From contig PALN01000070.1 in assembly GCA_002706405.1 (NCBI GenBank), forward strand, positions 1-38,880: a stretch of 38,880 nt of DNA, written 5' to 3'. Positions 31,571 through 38,880 of the stretch are shown in pieces. The stretch's first letter is position 1; each line of letters starts with the position of its first letter. Below the pieces are notes generated by a model, which searched no databases, had not been told where the DNA came from, and worked only from the letters and a program-made list of their open reading frames with translations. This stretch comes from Rhodospirillaceae bacterium. Lineage in GTDB: Bacteria > Pseudomonadota > Alphaproteobacteria > Rhodospirillales > Casp-alpha2. The translations under genes and the position numbers were made by a program.

Positions 31571-32259
31571 AGCGTGCGCGACGTGTCTGGAGCGCCGCCG
31601 GGTCGAGCGTCGAAAACTTGGTTCACGATTGTACGATCGCGCCCGGTGCCTTGCGCCTGCGTAGCTGGTACCGACAGCGCGAGGGCATCAACCGGCCCGG
31701 TGAGGGGGGTGCGGGCGACAATGTGTTCGGCGAAGATTTTGCACCACGTCTTTCCGGCGCCCTGCTGACGCCGGTCGGTGATGTCACCATAGCGTGGGAC
31801 AGCGCCGTCATGCGCGACGGCGCCGTGCACTATCTCTGCACCTTATGCAGTGGCGCGCCGGCACCAACCCCATACCAATTGATGGAGGTCGATTGGATGG
31901 CAGCGCTTTGCCCGGCACCCTATCGCCAAGCCGCCAAGTATCCTCATTGGCAGCATAAGGAGTTTGTCTACATCTCGGGCCTCCTAAACCATATCTGCGA
32001 CACGGCGGGATTCGGCCTCGTCCCGGCCGTCAAGATCATCACCGACGGTGACGGCAGCGACGGGTTCACTGGCGAGAACGTCATCATCGAAGCCCGCCTG
32101 GGCCCGCTTGGCTTTGTCGGTGCCTTCGACCACTTGGATGCGGAAAACGCTGTCGAATATCGGGATGCACGAAAGGTGCTGACGGACGGCACGCCTAATC
32201 CGAACCTCGGGCACTTCAGTGTTCCCGCACCAATGCCCGAAGGATGGGAGTTCGGCTGA
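31564..32259 (+). CDS. Unknown protein of the island cargo
   Basis: A 231-residue soluble protein with no family recognised. It has scattered Cys (HYLCTLCSG at about residue 95, HICDTAG), many aromatic residues (YPHWQHKEFVYISGLLNHIC) and a beta-rich C-terminus (VIIEARLGPLGFVGAFDHLD, NLGHFSVPAPMPEGWEF). There is no TM segment. It overlaps the previous gene by 7 nt and the radical SAM gene by one base (TGATG), so it is made at matched levels with them. It could be a substrate, chaperone or precursor-recognition partner for the enzymes. No function is assigned. Confidence 0.7.
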   Translation: MLKRARRVWSAAGSSVENLVHDCTIAPGALRLRSWYRQREGINRPGEGGAGDNVFGEDFAPRLSGALLTPVGDVTIAWDSAVMRDGAVHYLCTLCSGAPAPTPYQLMEVDWMAALCPAPYRQAAKYPHWQHKEFVYISGLLNHICDTAGFGLVPAVKIITDGDGSDGFTGENVIIEARLGPLGFVGAFDHLDAENAVEYRDARKVLTDGTPNPNLGHFSVPAPMPEGWEFG

Positions 32260-33674
32260 TGCCCTATCGTCTGACCCTGCAAGGGGACACGACCGTCCAT
32301 CTGCTTTACGACCCGGTTACATCCAGCCTGTGCCGAGACGACAATAGCGGCGAGCAACTTGTCCACCCGGCCTTCACGACTGACGACCCCGTGTCCTGGC
32401 CAGTGCCGCCGCGCGTGTCGCCGGACAACCCCGGCCGCAAGGCCAATATCCGAACCTTGAAGATCCAGATGGGGTTCAAATGCAATTACGCCTGCGCCTA
32501 TTGCAACCAAGCAAGCTGGAACAGCTTTCTTGGCGGCGCGGTAGAGGATGCGAAATTGTTCCTCCGCAATCTCGACAGTTGGTTCGCGACCGGCACTGAG
32601 GCCAAGGACGGCGGGGGCGATCTGCGCATTGAGTTCTGGGGCGGCGAACCGTTCGTCTATTGGGCCAAGCTGAAGATTCTTGGTAAGGAACTGCGCCGAC
32701 GCTATCCCAAGGCGCGGTTCAACGTCATCACCAACGGCTCGCTGCTGGACGACGATAAAGTCGACTGGCTGATTGCCCAGAAGGTCGGCGTGCAGATCAG
32801 CCACGATGGCCCGGTCCAGAAGTATCGCAACCCGGAAGACATCCTGGATGATCCGGAGAAATGCCGACTGATCCGCCGACTGATGGCGGCGGCGGGCCAA
32901 CTGGACAATGGGGATGAGCCTTCGTGCGACGTGCCGGCTTTCGGTTTCGGGTTCGGCACGGTGCTGACACGCTGGAATTATTCTCTCGCCGCCGTGCGTC
33001 GCCATATCGAGGACAAACTAGGTGTGCCGCCGGGATCGATCTCGTCGAACACGGAAGAAATCCTGCTGCCTTACGACGACGATGCCCTGGCTTGCGTGCC
33101 GCAAGATGCGCGCGACCACCGGGCGGCCTTGCATACCCTGTTCACCGAAGCAGCCAATGGCCTGACCGTCCCCGGCTGCAATTCCGTGCGACGCAAGATT
33201 GAGGACTTTCTGGACTCGCTCAGCAAGAAGCGGCCGATCGCGGCCCTCGGCCAGAAGTGCGGCATGGACCGCGAGGACACCATCGCCGTCAACCTGATGG
33301 GCGAGGTCACGACCTGCCATAACGTGTCCGCCGACGATCCCCATCATAATCTGGGCAATGTCCGCGACTTGGCCGCCGTGCGCCTGGACACGGCGCATCA
33401 TCACCAGACCCGCGATGAATGCCGCAACTGCCCCGTGGTGCAATTGTGCAAGGGGTCCTGCATGTTTCTGGAAGGAAAGTACTGGCAGGCCGCCTGCGAT
33501 ATCAGCTTCACCTACAACACGGCCATGCTGGCCGCCGCACTTTATTATATGACTGGTATGACGTTGACGCGGATTGATTCCTTGGACGGCGGCTTTATCC
33601 GCCGGCCCGGCACGTCCTCGGCAGAGGTCGTCCGCCTGGCACCGGCCGATCGGGCGGATGCGGTCAATGCGTGA
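32259..33674 (+). CDS. Radical SAM / SPASM-domain enzyme (putative peptide maturase)
   Basis: A 471-residue radical SAM enzyme. The SAM-cluster motif C-x3-C-x2-C is C75/C79/C82 (CNYACAYC), followed by EFWGGEP (GGEP at 128-131) and VITNGSLLD. The C-terminal SPASM region has C334, C353, then C-x2-C-x5-C-x3-C at C388, C391, C397 and C401, and C413. This is the full seven-Cys auxiliary-cluster pattern of maturases that modify ribosomal peptides or sulfatases. ATG 32259 was chosen because it overlaps the stop of the previous gene and has GGGAG 8 nt upstream. Its partner protein with a Cys tract lies three genes upstream. Thioether or other C-H modification of those Cys is a reasonable but untested idea. 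Confidence 0.9.
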   Translation: MPYRLTLQGDTTVHLLYDPVTSSLCRDDNSGEQLVHPAFTTDDPVSWPVPPRVSPDNPGRKANIRTLKIQMGFKCNYACAYCNQASWNSFLGGAVEDAKLFLRNLDSWFATGTEAKDGGGDLRIEFWGGEPFVYWAKLKILGKELRRRYPKARFNVITNGSLLDDDKVDWLIAQKVGVQISHDGPVQKYRNPEDILDDPEKCRLIRRLMAAAGQLDNGDEPSCDVPAFGFGFGTVLTRWNYSLAAVRRHIEDKLGVPPGSISSNTEEILLPYDDDALACVPQDARDHRAALHTLFTEAANGLTVPGCNSVRRKIEDFLDSLSKKRPIAALGQKCGMDREDTIAVNLMGEVTTCHNVSADDPHHNLGNVRDLAAVRLDTAHHHQTRDECRNCPVVQLCKGSCMFLEGKYWQAACDISFTYNTAMLAAALYYMTGMTLTRIDSLDGGFIRRPGTSSAEVVRLAPADRADAVNA

Positions 33675-34251
33675 TCTCGTTCATCGCTCGGAGCCGCTTC
33701 CCGGCGTGATGGCCTTTGATTTCGCCGGCGGCCGCATCACCGCCATGAACGACCTGATCCTGGCGGAACTGCGCACCCCCACGACGACACCAGACAACAT
33801 CCACGGCGACAACATCCTGAACAGGCGGGCGACCGAATGCCTGTTCGACCGCAGACCGCGACCGCCGGGCCTCAGCGCCTTGGCGGAACGGCTCTACGCC
33901 GCCTTGGCCGTCTACATCGGACAACGCCACCCAGCGCTTATCGGTGCACCCTTTCGCCATCGCTCCTGGTGCAACCACTACAAACCCAACGAAGGCGTGC
34001 CTTGGCACGACCATGCAGAGACCCCCGTGGTGGCCGTCTATTCAGTCAAGGGGGAGGGCGGCGACCTGATCATTCAGGACCGTGCAAACCCCCAGCGCTG
34101 TCACCGGGTGGAAACCCCGACGGGACGGCTGATCTTCATGGACGGCCGCATGCGCCATTGTTCGAGCCCGAATTTCGGGCCCGTCGAAACCCGGGTTTCC
34201 CTGCCCGTCAATTTCACCTTCGGACACGATCCGCATCCGACATCATCCTAA
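33667..34251 (+). CDS. 2OG-Fe(II) oxygenase-like protein
   Basis: A 194-residue protein with a double-stranded beta-helix oxygenase pattern. WCNHYKPNEGVPWHDHAETP holds the proximal metal ligands (H-x-H or H-x-E choices in HDHAE). It is followed by VVAVYSVKGEGGDLIIQD, then TPTGRLIFMDGRMRHCSSPN with the distal His, and RVSLPVNFTFG with the 2-oxoglutarate-binding Arg. The layout resembles PF13759-type oxygenases, as in the first gene of the window. It overlaps the radical SAM gene by 8 nt. Hydroxylation of a peptide or protein made by the same cluster is a plausible role. The metal ligands are inferred by pattern only. Confidence 0.72.
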   Translation: MRDLVHRSEPLPGVMAFDFAGGRITAMNDLILAELRTPTTTPDNIHGDNILNRRATECLFDRRPRPPGLSALAERLYAALAVYIGQRHPALIGAPFRHRSWCNHYKPNEGVPWHDHAETPVVAVYSVKGEGGDLIIQDRANPQRCHRVETPTGRLIFMDGRMRHCSSPNFGPVETRVSLPVNFTFGHDPHPTSS

Positions 34252-34263
34252 TCGGGAGACCTC

Positions 34264-35787
34264 ATGCCGCCGGTCAAGTTTGCCGTGTTCGTCGTCTTAT
34301 GGAACAACACCCAGGGATTGGAAACGCCGCGCCTTCACATCCGCATGGCCAATTGGCTGCAGGAGAGATGGACCGAAGGTCGGCGCGAACTGCTGCTGAT
34401 GGCGTTCCGAAATTCGGGTAAGTCGACGCTCGTCGGCCTGTTCAGCGCCTGGATGCTATGGCGCGACCCCGACCTGCGCATCATGGTGCTGGCGGCGGAT
34501 TTGGCGCTGGCGCGCAAGATGGTACGCAACGTCAAACGCATCATCGAGCGTCACCCACTGACCCAAGGCCTCAAACCACAGCGGGCCGATCAATGGGCGT
34601 CGGACCAGTTCACCGTCAACCGCACGGCGGAGTTGCGCGATCCCTCCATGCTGGCCCGCGGCATCGGCGCCAACCTGACCGGATCCCGCGCCGATGTGGT
34701 GATCTGCGACGACGTCGAGGTGCCCAACACCTGCGACACGGCGCCGAAACGCGCCGACCTGCGGGCGCGCCTGGCGGAAATCGAGTACGTCCTGGTGCCG
34801 GGCGGTTTGCAGATCTACGTCGGTACGCCCCATGCCTATGACACCATCTATGCCGCCGACGCGCGGGCCGGAACGGAGGAAGGCAAGCCGTTCCTTGCGG
34901 GATTTCAGCGGCTTGAAATGCCGCTGCTCGCCCCCGACGGGCGGTCGCGCTGGCCCGAACGGTTTCCCGCCGCACGCATCGATGCGATCCGCGAGCGCAG
35001 CGGACCGAATAAGTTCAAAAGCCAGATGCTGCTGGAGCCGGTCAACATCCTGGATAGCCGCCTGGACCCGGGTCGCCTGATTGCCTACGCGGAGCCGCTG
35101 GTCTATGCGGAGCGCAACGAGGTTGGTGTCCTGACCCTCCGCGGTCGTCGCCTCGTGTCCGCATCCTGTTGGTGGGACCCGGCCTACGGCGCGCCAGGCC
35201 GCGGCGACGCCAGCGTGGTCGCCGGCCTGTTCACGGACGAGAACGGCATCCATTATCTGCACGCTCTCAGCTACCTGGAACATGATCCGGCGGAGGCCGC
35301 CCGGGCGGCAGCTGAAACGAACACCGACGATCGTGACGAGGCCTCACAGCAATGCCGCCAAGTGGCGGCGTTTCTGCGCGACAACCACCTGCCCTCGGTA
35401 ACCCTGGAGACCAACGGCATCGGGCGGTTCCTGCCGGGCCTGCTGCGGCGCGCCTTGGGAACCACCGGGGTCGAGGCGGCGGTGATCGAAGCAACCAGCC
35501 ACCGTGCCAAGGAACTGCGCATCCTGGATGCCTTTGATGCCGTGCTGGCGGCCGGGCGCCTTCATGCCCATGAATCGATCTGGCGAACGCCGTTCGTCCG
35601 CGAAATGCGCGAATGGGCGCCCGGCCTGCCTTGCCGGGACGACGGCCTGGATGCGGTCGCCGGATGCCTCCTGGCGGAGCCGGTGCGTCTGGGCCGCGGG
35701 GTTCCGCCCGCCGACGGCGTTGTCCGCCGCAAGCCCAGTTGGCGGGGCGGCGGGACTTTCACGGCAACGACGGAATTCGCTTTGTGA
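34264..35787 (+). CDS. Phage terminase large subunit
   Basis: A 507-residue terminase of T7-like (gp19) type. N-terminal ATPase: HIRMANWLQ, Walker A FRNSGKST (residues 48-55), MVLAADLALARKMVRN, Walker B VVICDDVE (about 144-151), and the coupling strand LQIYVGTPHAYDT. C-terminal nuclease: SASCWWDPAYG with the first metal-binding Asp (about 304), VTLETNGIGRFLPGLL, and a late CRDDGLDAVAGCLLAEP with acidic residues. All key motor residues look intact. It would cut and package DNA into a prohead, yet no portal or capsid gene is visible. AGTTT and GGGAGACCTC precede its ATG. It follows the oxygenase gene by 12 nt. Confidence 0.92.
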   Translation: MPPVKFAVFVVLWNNTQGLETPRLHIRMANWLQERWTEGRRELLLMAFRNSGKSTLVGLFSAWMLWRDPDLRIMVLAADLALARKMVRNVKRIIERHPLTQGLKPQRADQWASDQFTVNRTAELRDPSMLARGIGANLTGSRADVVICDDVEVPNTCDTAPKRADLRARLAEIEYVLVPGGLQIYVGTPHAYDTIYAADARAGTEEGKPFLAGFQRLEMPLLAPDGRSRWPERFPAARIDAIRERSGPNKFKSQMLLEPVNILDSRLDPGRLIAYAEPLVYAERNEVGVLTLRGRRLVSASCWWDPAYGAPGRGDASVVAGLFTDENGIHYLHALSYLEHDPAEAARAAAETNTDDRDEASQQCRQVAAFLRDNHLPSVTLETNGIGRFLPGLLRRALGTTGVEAAVIEATSHRAKELRILDAFDAVLAAGRLHAHESIWRTPFVREMREWAPGLPCRDDGLDAVAGCLLAEPVRLGRGVPPADGVVRRKPSWRGGGTFTATTEFAL

Positions 35788-35821
35788 CGTAAACCGACAC
35801 GGCTGAAAAAGGAGCCTTCCC

Positions 35822-36625
35822 TTGGGTACCATCGAACAGAACCACGCCTTGCCGCCCGCAGGGCCCACGACCACAGATCAGCCAAACAACGTTGCGGAAC
35901 CCGGCCTACCGGGCGTCGGTGGCGCGGACGGTATGGGGGGATATGGACGTACCTTCTTGAAGGCGCCCGTGGGACGCGGCCAAGAGAACAGAGCCGACGA
36001 TGTGGGCACAGTCTCCGGCTTCCTTGCCGAGAACGGTCTGATGCCTGCCGCCACGCGGGAGGCCGATGAAGACTTTCTCAGCGCCATCGAAAAGGGCCAG
36101 AAAAAACTGAATGGACTGGCCGGGGACGGGCTCCGGGTCGACGGCATTGTCAAGCCCTGGGGGCCAACCGAAATTCTATCTCAACGTGCCGTGTCATCGG
36201 GAAAGATGAAGGCACCAGGAGAGAATATGCCGGCCAAACCCGGTCCGGGCGCGAGCGGCGTCATGCTTCAACCCGACACGCCGGATGAGATGCTTGCGCG
36301 ATTGCAGCGGAAAAATCCCGACAAGAAGCCGGCAATAAGATTCCAGCCGATCGCCAACGTTCGTCATCTTCCCGGCGGCGGCATTCAAGGCGACCTTCCG
36401 CCTGCCGTCCTGGGTGAGAACAGCAAACCGGTTTCCGGCAATCAGGTGAAACGCGATCTGTCTGCGGCCGACAGAGACGCGATTATGTCCGCACTGCGAA
36501 ACCTGGGTGACAACGCAATTCTGTTGTTGGGGCAAATTCTTCGCGTCGGGACGCCGACCGTGGTTACGCCAACGCTGGAGAATCCTGGAAGGTATTTTAT
36601 AAAGGATGCGGAGAAAGGCGCCTGA
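35822..36625 (+). CDS. Island protein of unknown function (intact copy of the 26667 gene)
   Basis: A 267-residue protein that starts with TTG, with AAGGAG 9 nt upstream. It is low in hydrophobic stretches and rich in Gly/Pro/Lys, so it may be largely disordered or virion-structural (EPGLPGVGGADGMGGYGRTF, RAVSSGKMKAPGENMPAKPG). The C-terminal 45 residues (AIMSALRNLGDNAILLLGQI, then TPTVVTPTLENPGRYFI) form a helix-rich region conserved in the decayed copy at 26667. It overlaps the DUF2927 gene by 20 nt. No known domain was recognised. The TTG start is supported by similarity to the ATG start of the decayed copy (MG....ALPP). Confidence 0.65.
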   Translation: MGTIEQNHALPPAGPTTTDQPNNVAEPGLPGVGGADGMGGYGRTFLKAPVGRGQENRADDVGTVSGFLAENGLMPAATREADEDFLSAIEKGQKKLNGLAGDGLRVDGIVKPWGPTEILSQRAVSSGKMKAPGENMPAKPGPGASGVMLQPDTPDEMLARLQRKNPDKKPAIRFQPIANVRHLPGGGIQGDLPPAVLGENSKPVSGNQVKRDLSAADRDAIMSALRNLGDNAILLLGQILRVGTPTVVTPTLENPGRYFIKDAEKGA

Positions 36626-37502
36626 GCCGGACCGCGGCGCCAGGCAAGCGGGAAAGAGCGCATTGGGATTTCGCTGGATCACACCGTCGACCGCACGACA
36701 CCTTCGGCCTTTTTGGCGACGCTGTGCCCTGATCGGTTTCGGGTTTTTGGGCGCCGCATTCATCGCAGTCACGGCGTTCGCCCTTCTTGAACGCCATTTA
36801 TCGGTTCATGGGCTTGATGATCTCGCTGGTGCCGACGACTTGATCGAAAGCTTCGATCTCGTCATGCATACCGCAGACCATGAACCGGTCGATTTTCGAA
36901 TACCCATCCGAAAATGGACCGGGGACATTCCCATATTCTTCGATGCATCCGTGCCCGATTGGCACCGCCGTATGGCTGAGAAACAGCTTCCTTTGATTGC
37001 CCGCCTGACGGGTCTTCGGTTCGTTTTATCGAAAACCTACGATCCTCGATCGAGGCTGAATGTCGTCCTTGCGGAAGGTGCGGAAGCCAAGCGCAAGGCA
37101 GCTCGGCGCTTCACGGATGAAATAGACGATTCATGGCGCTTCGAAGATTATTTGTGTTTCGCGATCGTATCCAGAAACCGGGATGAAACCATCCAGGGCG
37201 CATTGGCCGCATTCGGCGTCAAGCAGCAATCGACGGAAAGCCATTCCTGTTTGATAGAGGAAATTCTCCATGGGCTCGGCCCGAGCGCGGATCGGGCTAC
37301 CTATACGCCGTCCATATTCAGCGAGTTCACGATCCCCGTCGAGATCCCGCTGAACGACCAGGTTCTTTTACGCACCCTTTACGATCCGAAAATCAAACCC
37401 GGGATGTCGTCGGAACAAACGCGAGAATTGGTCCCTGACATCATCCGCGATTTGATCGAAGGAATAAAAGCACGCGGTCCCGAAGCGTTGTATCAACACT
37501 AG
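36606..37502 (+). CDS. DUF2927-domain membrane-anchored protein
   Basis: A 298-residue protein with one N-terminal transmembrane helix (CALIGFGFLGAAFIAVTAFALL, about residues 39-60, in two parts CALIGFGFLG and AAFIAVTAFALL). A DUF2927 domain follows: IRKWTGDIPIFFD, EKQLPLIARLTGLRF, CLIEEILHGLGPSADRATY and LNDQVLLRTLYDPKIKPGMS. In the better-studied relatives, DUF2927 resembles a metzincin-like hydrolase without a clear site; catalysis is uncertain. The start overlaps the 35822 gene by 20 nt. Its truncated copy lies at 26928-27317. The role in the island is unknown; a periplasmic lysis or virion function would fit the membrane anchor and the position. Confidence 0.8.
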   Translation: MRRKAPEPDRGARQAGKSALGFRWITPSTARHLRPFWRRCALIGFGFLGAAFIAVTAFALLERHLSVHGLDDLAGADDLIESFDLVMHTADHEPVDFRIPIRKWTGDIPIFFDASVPDWHRRMAEKQLPLIARLTGLRFVLSKTYDPRSRLNVVLAEGAEAKRKAARRFTDEIDDSWRFEDYLCFAIVSRNRDETIQGALAAFGVKQQSTESHSCLIEEILHGLGPSADRATYTPSIFSEFTIPVEIPLNDQVLLRTLYDPKIKPGMSSEQTRELVPDIIRDLIEGIKARGPEALYQH

Positions 37503-37546
37503 GAGTGTGCAGCTACCGGTGCCCCGTAGAAAGGAATTTTCCGTTC

Positions 37547-37942
37547 ATGTCTGTACCTATCGGCGGCGGAAAGGCAAGCGCGATGGAGACTGCCAACGAA
37601 GCCCTGCGCGAGGCGAGTCTTGCCCGCCAGGCCATCCTCGCCCATGAGCGTCAATGCGTGGAACGATCGCGCGAGGCGGCACGGTCGTTCGAACGCATGG
37701 GCCAGGAACTGCGCGCCTTCATGGCCCAGACCCGCGAAGCCCAGACACGTTTGCACGACCGGGTCGACCAGACCCAGGGGCGCATCTCTGAGAATCAGGT
37801 GCAGGTACTGGAGGGTTTTGCGGCGCTCCGCTCGGGCCTGATCCGGGGCCTGTTCGCGGCCCTGGTCGCACTCACCGGCGGCGCCGCCACCATGGCTTGG
37901 TATCTGTTGACCGGGCCGATGGCCGGACGGCTATCGCCCTAG
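37547..37942 (+). CDS. Coiled-coil protein with C-terminal membrane segment
   Basis: A 131-residue protein. Residues about 12-95 are a long charged coiled coil (ANEALREASLARQAILAHER, RSREAARSFERMGQELRAFM, TRLHDRVDQTQGRISENQVQ). It is followed by one transmembrane helix (LIRGLFAALVALTGGAATMA, about 103-122). The topology is the reverse of a spanin and resembles XhlA-like phage lysis proteins or tail tape fragments. AAAGGAA precedes the ATG at 37547, about 11 nt upstream. It is the last island gene and is convergent with the DHH gene 13 nt away. The function is inferred from shape only. Confidence 0.65.
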   Translation: MSVPIGGGKASAMETANEALREASLARQAILAHERQCVERSREAARSFERMGQELRAFMAQTREAQTRLHDRVDQTQGRISENQVQVLEGFAALRSGLIRGLFAALVALTGGAATMAWYLLTGPMAGRLSP

Positions 37943-37955
37943 GCGGTGGTAAGAA

Positions 37956-38880
37956 TTACTCGGCCGTCGAAATGCGGTGGATCAGTTCCGCCATGGTTTC
38001 CTCGGCGATCGGGTTGTCCGCCTGACAGGTGCCGGCCGCCCGGTGGCCACCGCCGCCGAAGCGCAGCATCAATTCGCCCACGTTGACCGGCGAGGAGCGG
38101 TCGAAGATCGACTTGCCGACAGCGAACACGGTGTTCTGACCTTGCTTGCCCATGACCACATGCATGGAAATATTGCATTCCGGGAACAGGGCATAGATCA
38201 GGAAGCGGTTGCCGCAATAGATATCCGTTTCCTTGCGCATGTCGATGACGGCGAGCTTGCCGTGCATGGTGGTGCAGCGCCGGAGTTGCTCCTCGAACTT
38301 GGGCCGGTGCTCGTTGTACAGGTCGATGCGTTCCTTGACGTCGGGGAGCTCCAGAATTTCTTCGATGGTGAAATTCCGGCAGTCCTCGATCAGGCCCATC
38401 ATCAATTCGTAATTGGGAATGCGGAACCCGCGGAAACGCCCCAGGCCCGTGCGCGGGTCCATGATGAAGTTCAGCAATGCCCAGCCCTCGGGATTGAGCA
38501 CGTCGTCCATCTCGTACTGCGCCGAGTCCGCCTGGTCGACGGCCTCCATCAATTCGCCTGAGACGTAGGGGAAACCTTCTTCCCCGCCGAAATAGTTGTA
38601 GACCACCCGCGCCGCCGACGGCGCCGTCGGATCGATGACATGGTTGTCGCGTTTGCCGCCGACCCGTTCCATCTCGCTCAGGTGGTGGTCGAAGGCCAGA
38701 TAGACACGCTCGTCGAACGGCACGTTGGTCGAGATGTCATTGTCCGTGAGATCGACCTCGCCGTATTGCATCTGACGCGGATGGACGAACAGGATGTCGT
38801 CGATCAACTCCATTTCCTCGAACAGCACGGCGCAGGCCAGGCCGTCGAAATCGCTGCGGGTGATCAGGCGGAACTGGCGG
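37956..38880 (-). CDS. DHH-family phosphoesterase (5' end outside window)
   Basis: The frame is open to the right edge, so the N-terminus is missing by an unknown length. It shows the DHH motifs: ITRSDFDGLACAVLFEEME (motif I), FDHHLSEMERVGG (the DHH box, giving the family name), DPTAPSAARVVYNYFGG, and the C-terminal DHHA1 motif MLRFGGGGHRAAGTCQADNP. These are Mn-dependent phosphodiesterases; related enzymes act as nanoRNases, pAp phosphatases, cyclic-di-AMP phosphodiesterases or exopolyphosphatases, and the exact one cannot be decided here. It lies on the opposite strand to the island and is likely the right chromosomal border. Confidence 0.88.
   Translation of the reverse strand, partial: RQFRLITRSDFDGLACAVLFEEMELIDDILFVHPRQMQYGEVDLTDNDISTNVPFDERVYLAFDHHLSEMERVGGKRDNHVIDPTAPSAARVVYNYFGGEEGFPYVSGELMEAVDQADSAQYEMDDVLNPEGWALLNFIMDPRTGLGRFRGFRIPNYELMMGLIEDCRNFTIEEILELPDVKERIDLYNEHRPKFEEQLRRCTTMHGKLAVIDMRKETDIYCGNRFLIYALFPECNISMHVVMGKQGQNTVFAVGKSIFDRSSPVNVGELMLRFGGGGHRAAGTCQADNPIAEETMAELIHRISTAE

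Larger units (their letters stand above)
25299..37950. mobile_element. Phage-derived island without capsid, portal or integrase
   Basis: The island is bounded by the SDR gene on the left and the DHH gene on the right. It holds phage genes on one strand: a PG-binding-like protein, lysis proteins (spanin-like, SleB-type hydrolase, 3TM holin), a T7-type tail-fibre N-terminal protein and a large terminase. Also present are two copies of a module of unknown function and a five-gene modification cargo. No portal, scaffold, major capsid, tail tube, replication or integrase gene is visible, so it is either a defective prophage, a gene-transfer or tail-like relic, or a satellite. Exact ends and att sites were not found. 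Confidence 0.7.

Overview
The window is GC-rich, densely coded DNA. It most resembles an alphaproteobacterium of the Rhodospirillales type: an FzlA-like GST, MsrP/MsrQ, a zf-CHCC protein, DNA polymerase I with intact proofreading, and many periplasmic and outer-membrane proteins. The order-level assignment is inferred from gene content only.

Left part (1-7915): the end of a TPR/2-oxoglutarate oxygenase gene; a copper-acquisition cassette (small Cys protein, OprC/NosA-type TonB-dependent receptor, TonB); a periplasmic rhodanese behind a strong inverted repeat; and a GST/PNPOx-like operon divergent from a LysR regulator. Next is an AT-richer patch (about 7916-10300) with a beta-barrel protein, a winged-helix-like regulator, a long gene-poor stretch with an orphan terminator, and the C-terminal stub of a tyrosine recombinase abutting the 3' end of tRNA-Arg(CCG). 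This looks like the scar of an integrated element.

Middle part (10559-25298): ordinary chromosome. It holds a FecR protein, an OmpA protein, two secreted metallo-beta-lactamase-fold proteins, a lipoprotein hydrolase coupled to an ABC ATPase, a zinc-finger protein, polA, a minimal WYL-like protein, msrP-msrQ, the FzlA-like gene, a TPR protein and an SDR protein.

Right part (25299-37942): a phage-derived island with a large terminase, lysis genes (SleB-type hydrolase, 3TM holin, spanin-like proteins) and a T7-type tail-fibre N-terminal protein, but no capsid, portal or integrase in view. Two sister promoters with the same architecture start its left side, and the first runs straight into an intrinsic terminator. 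A two-gene module (MG..ALPP protein plus DUF2927) occurs twice, once decayed and once intact. Between the tail-fibre and terminase genes lies a tightly overlapping five-gene cargo: a protein with a 12-cysteine tract running directly into a Hint domain, a CDP-alcohol phosphatidyltransferase-like membrane protein lacking the fourth catalytic Asp, an unknown protein, a radical SAM/SPASM enzyme, and a 2OG-Fe(II) oxygenase-like protein. This looks like a peptide- or protein-modification system carried by a phage relic and is the most interesting part of the window. A DHH phosphoesterase gene, cut by the window edge, follows on the opposite strand.
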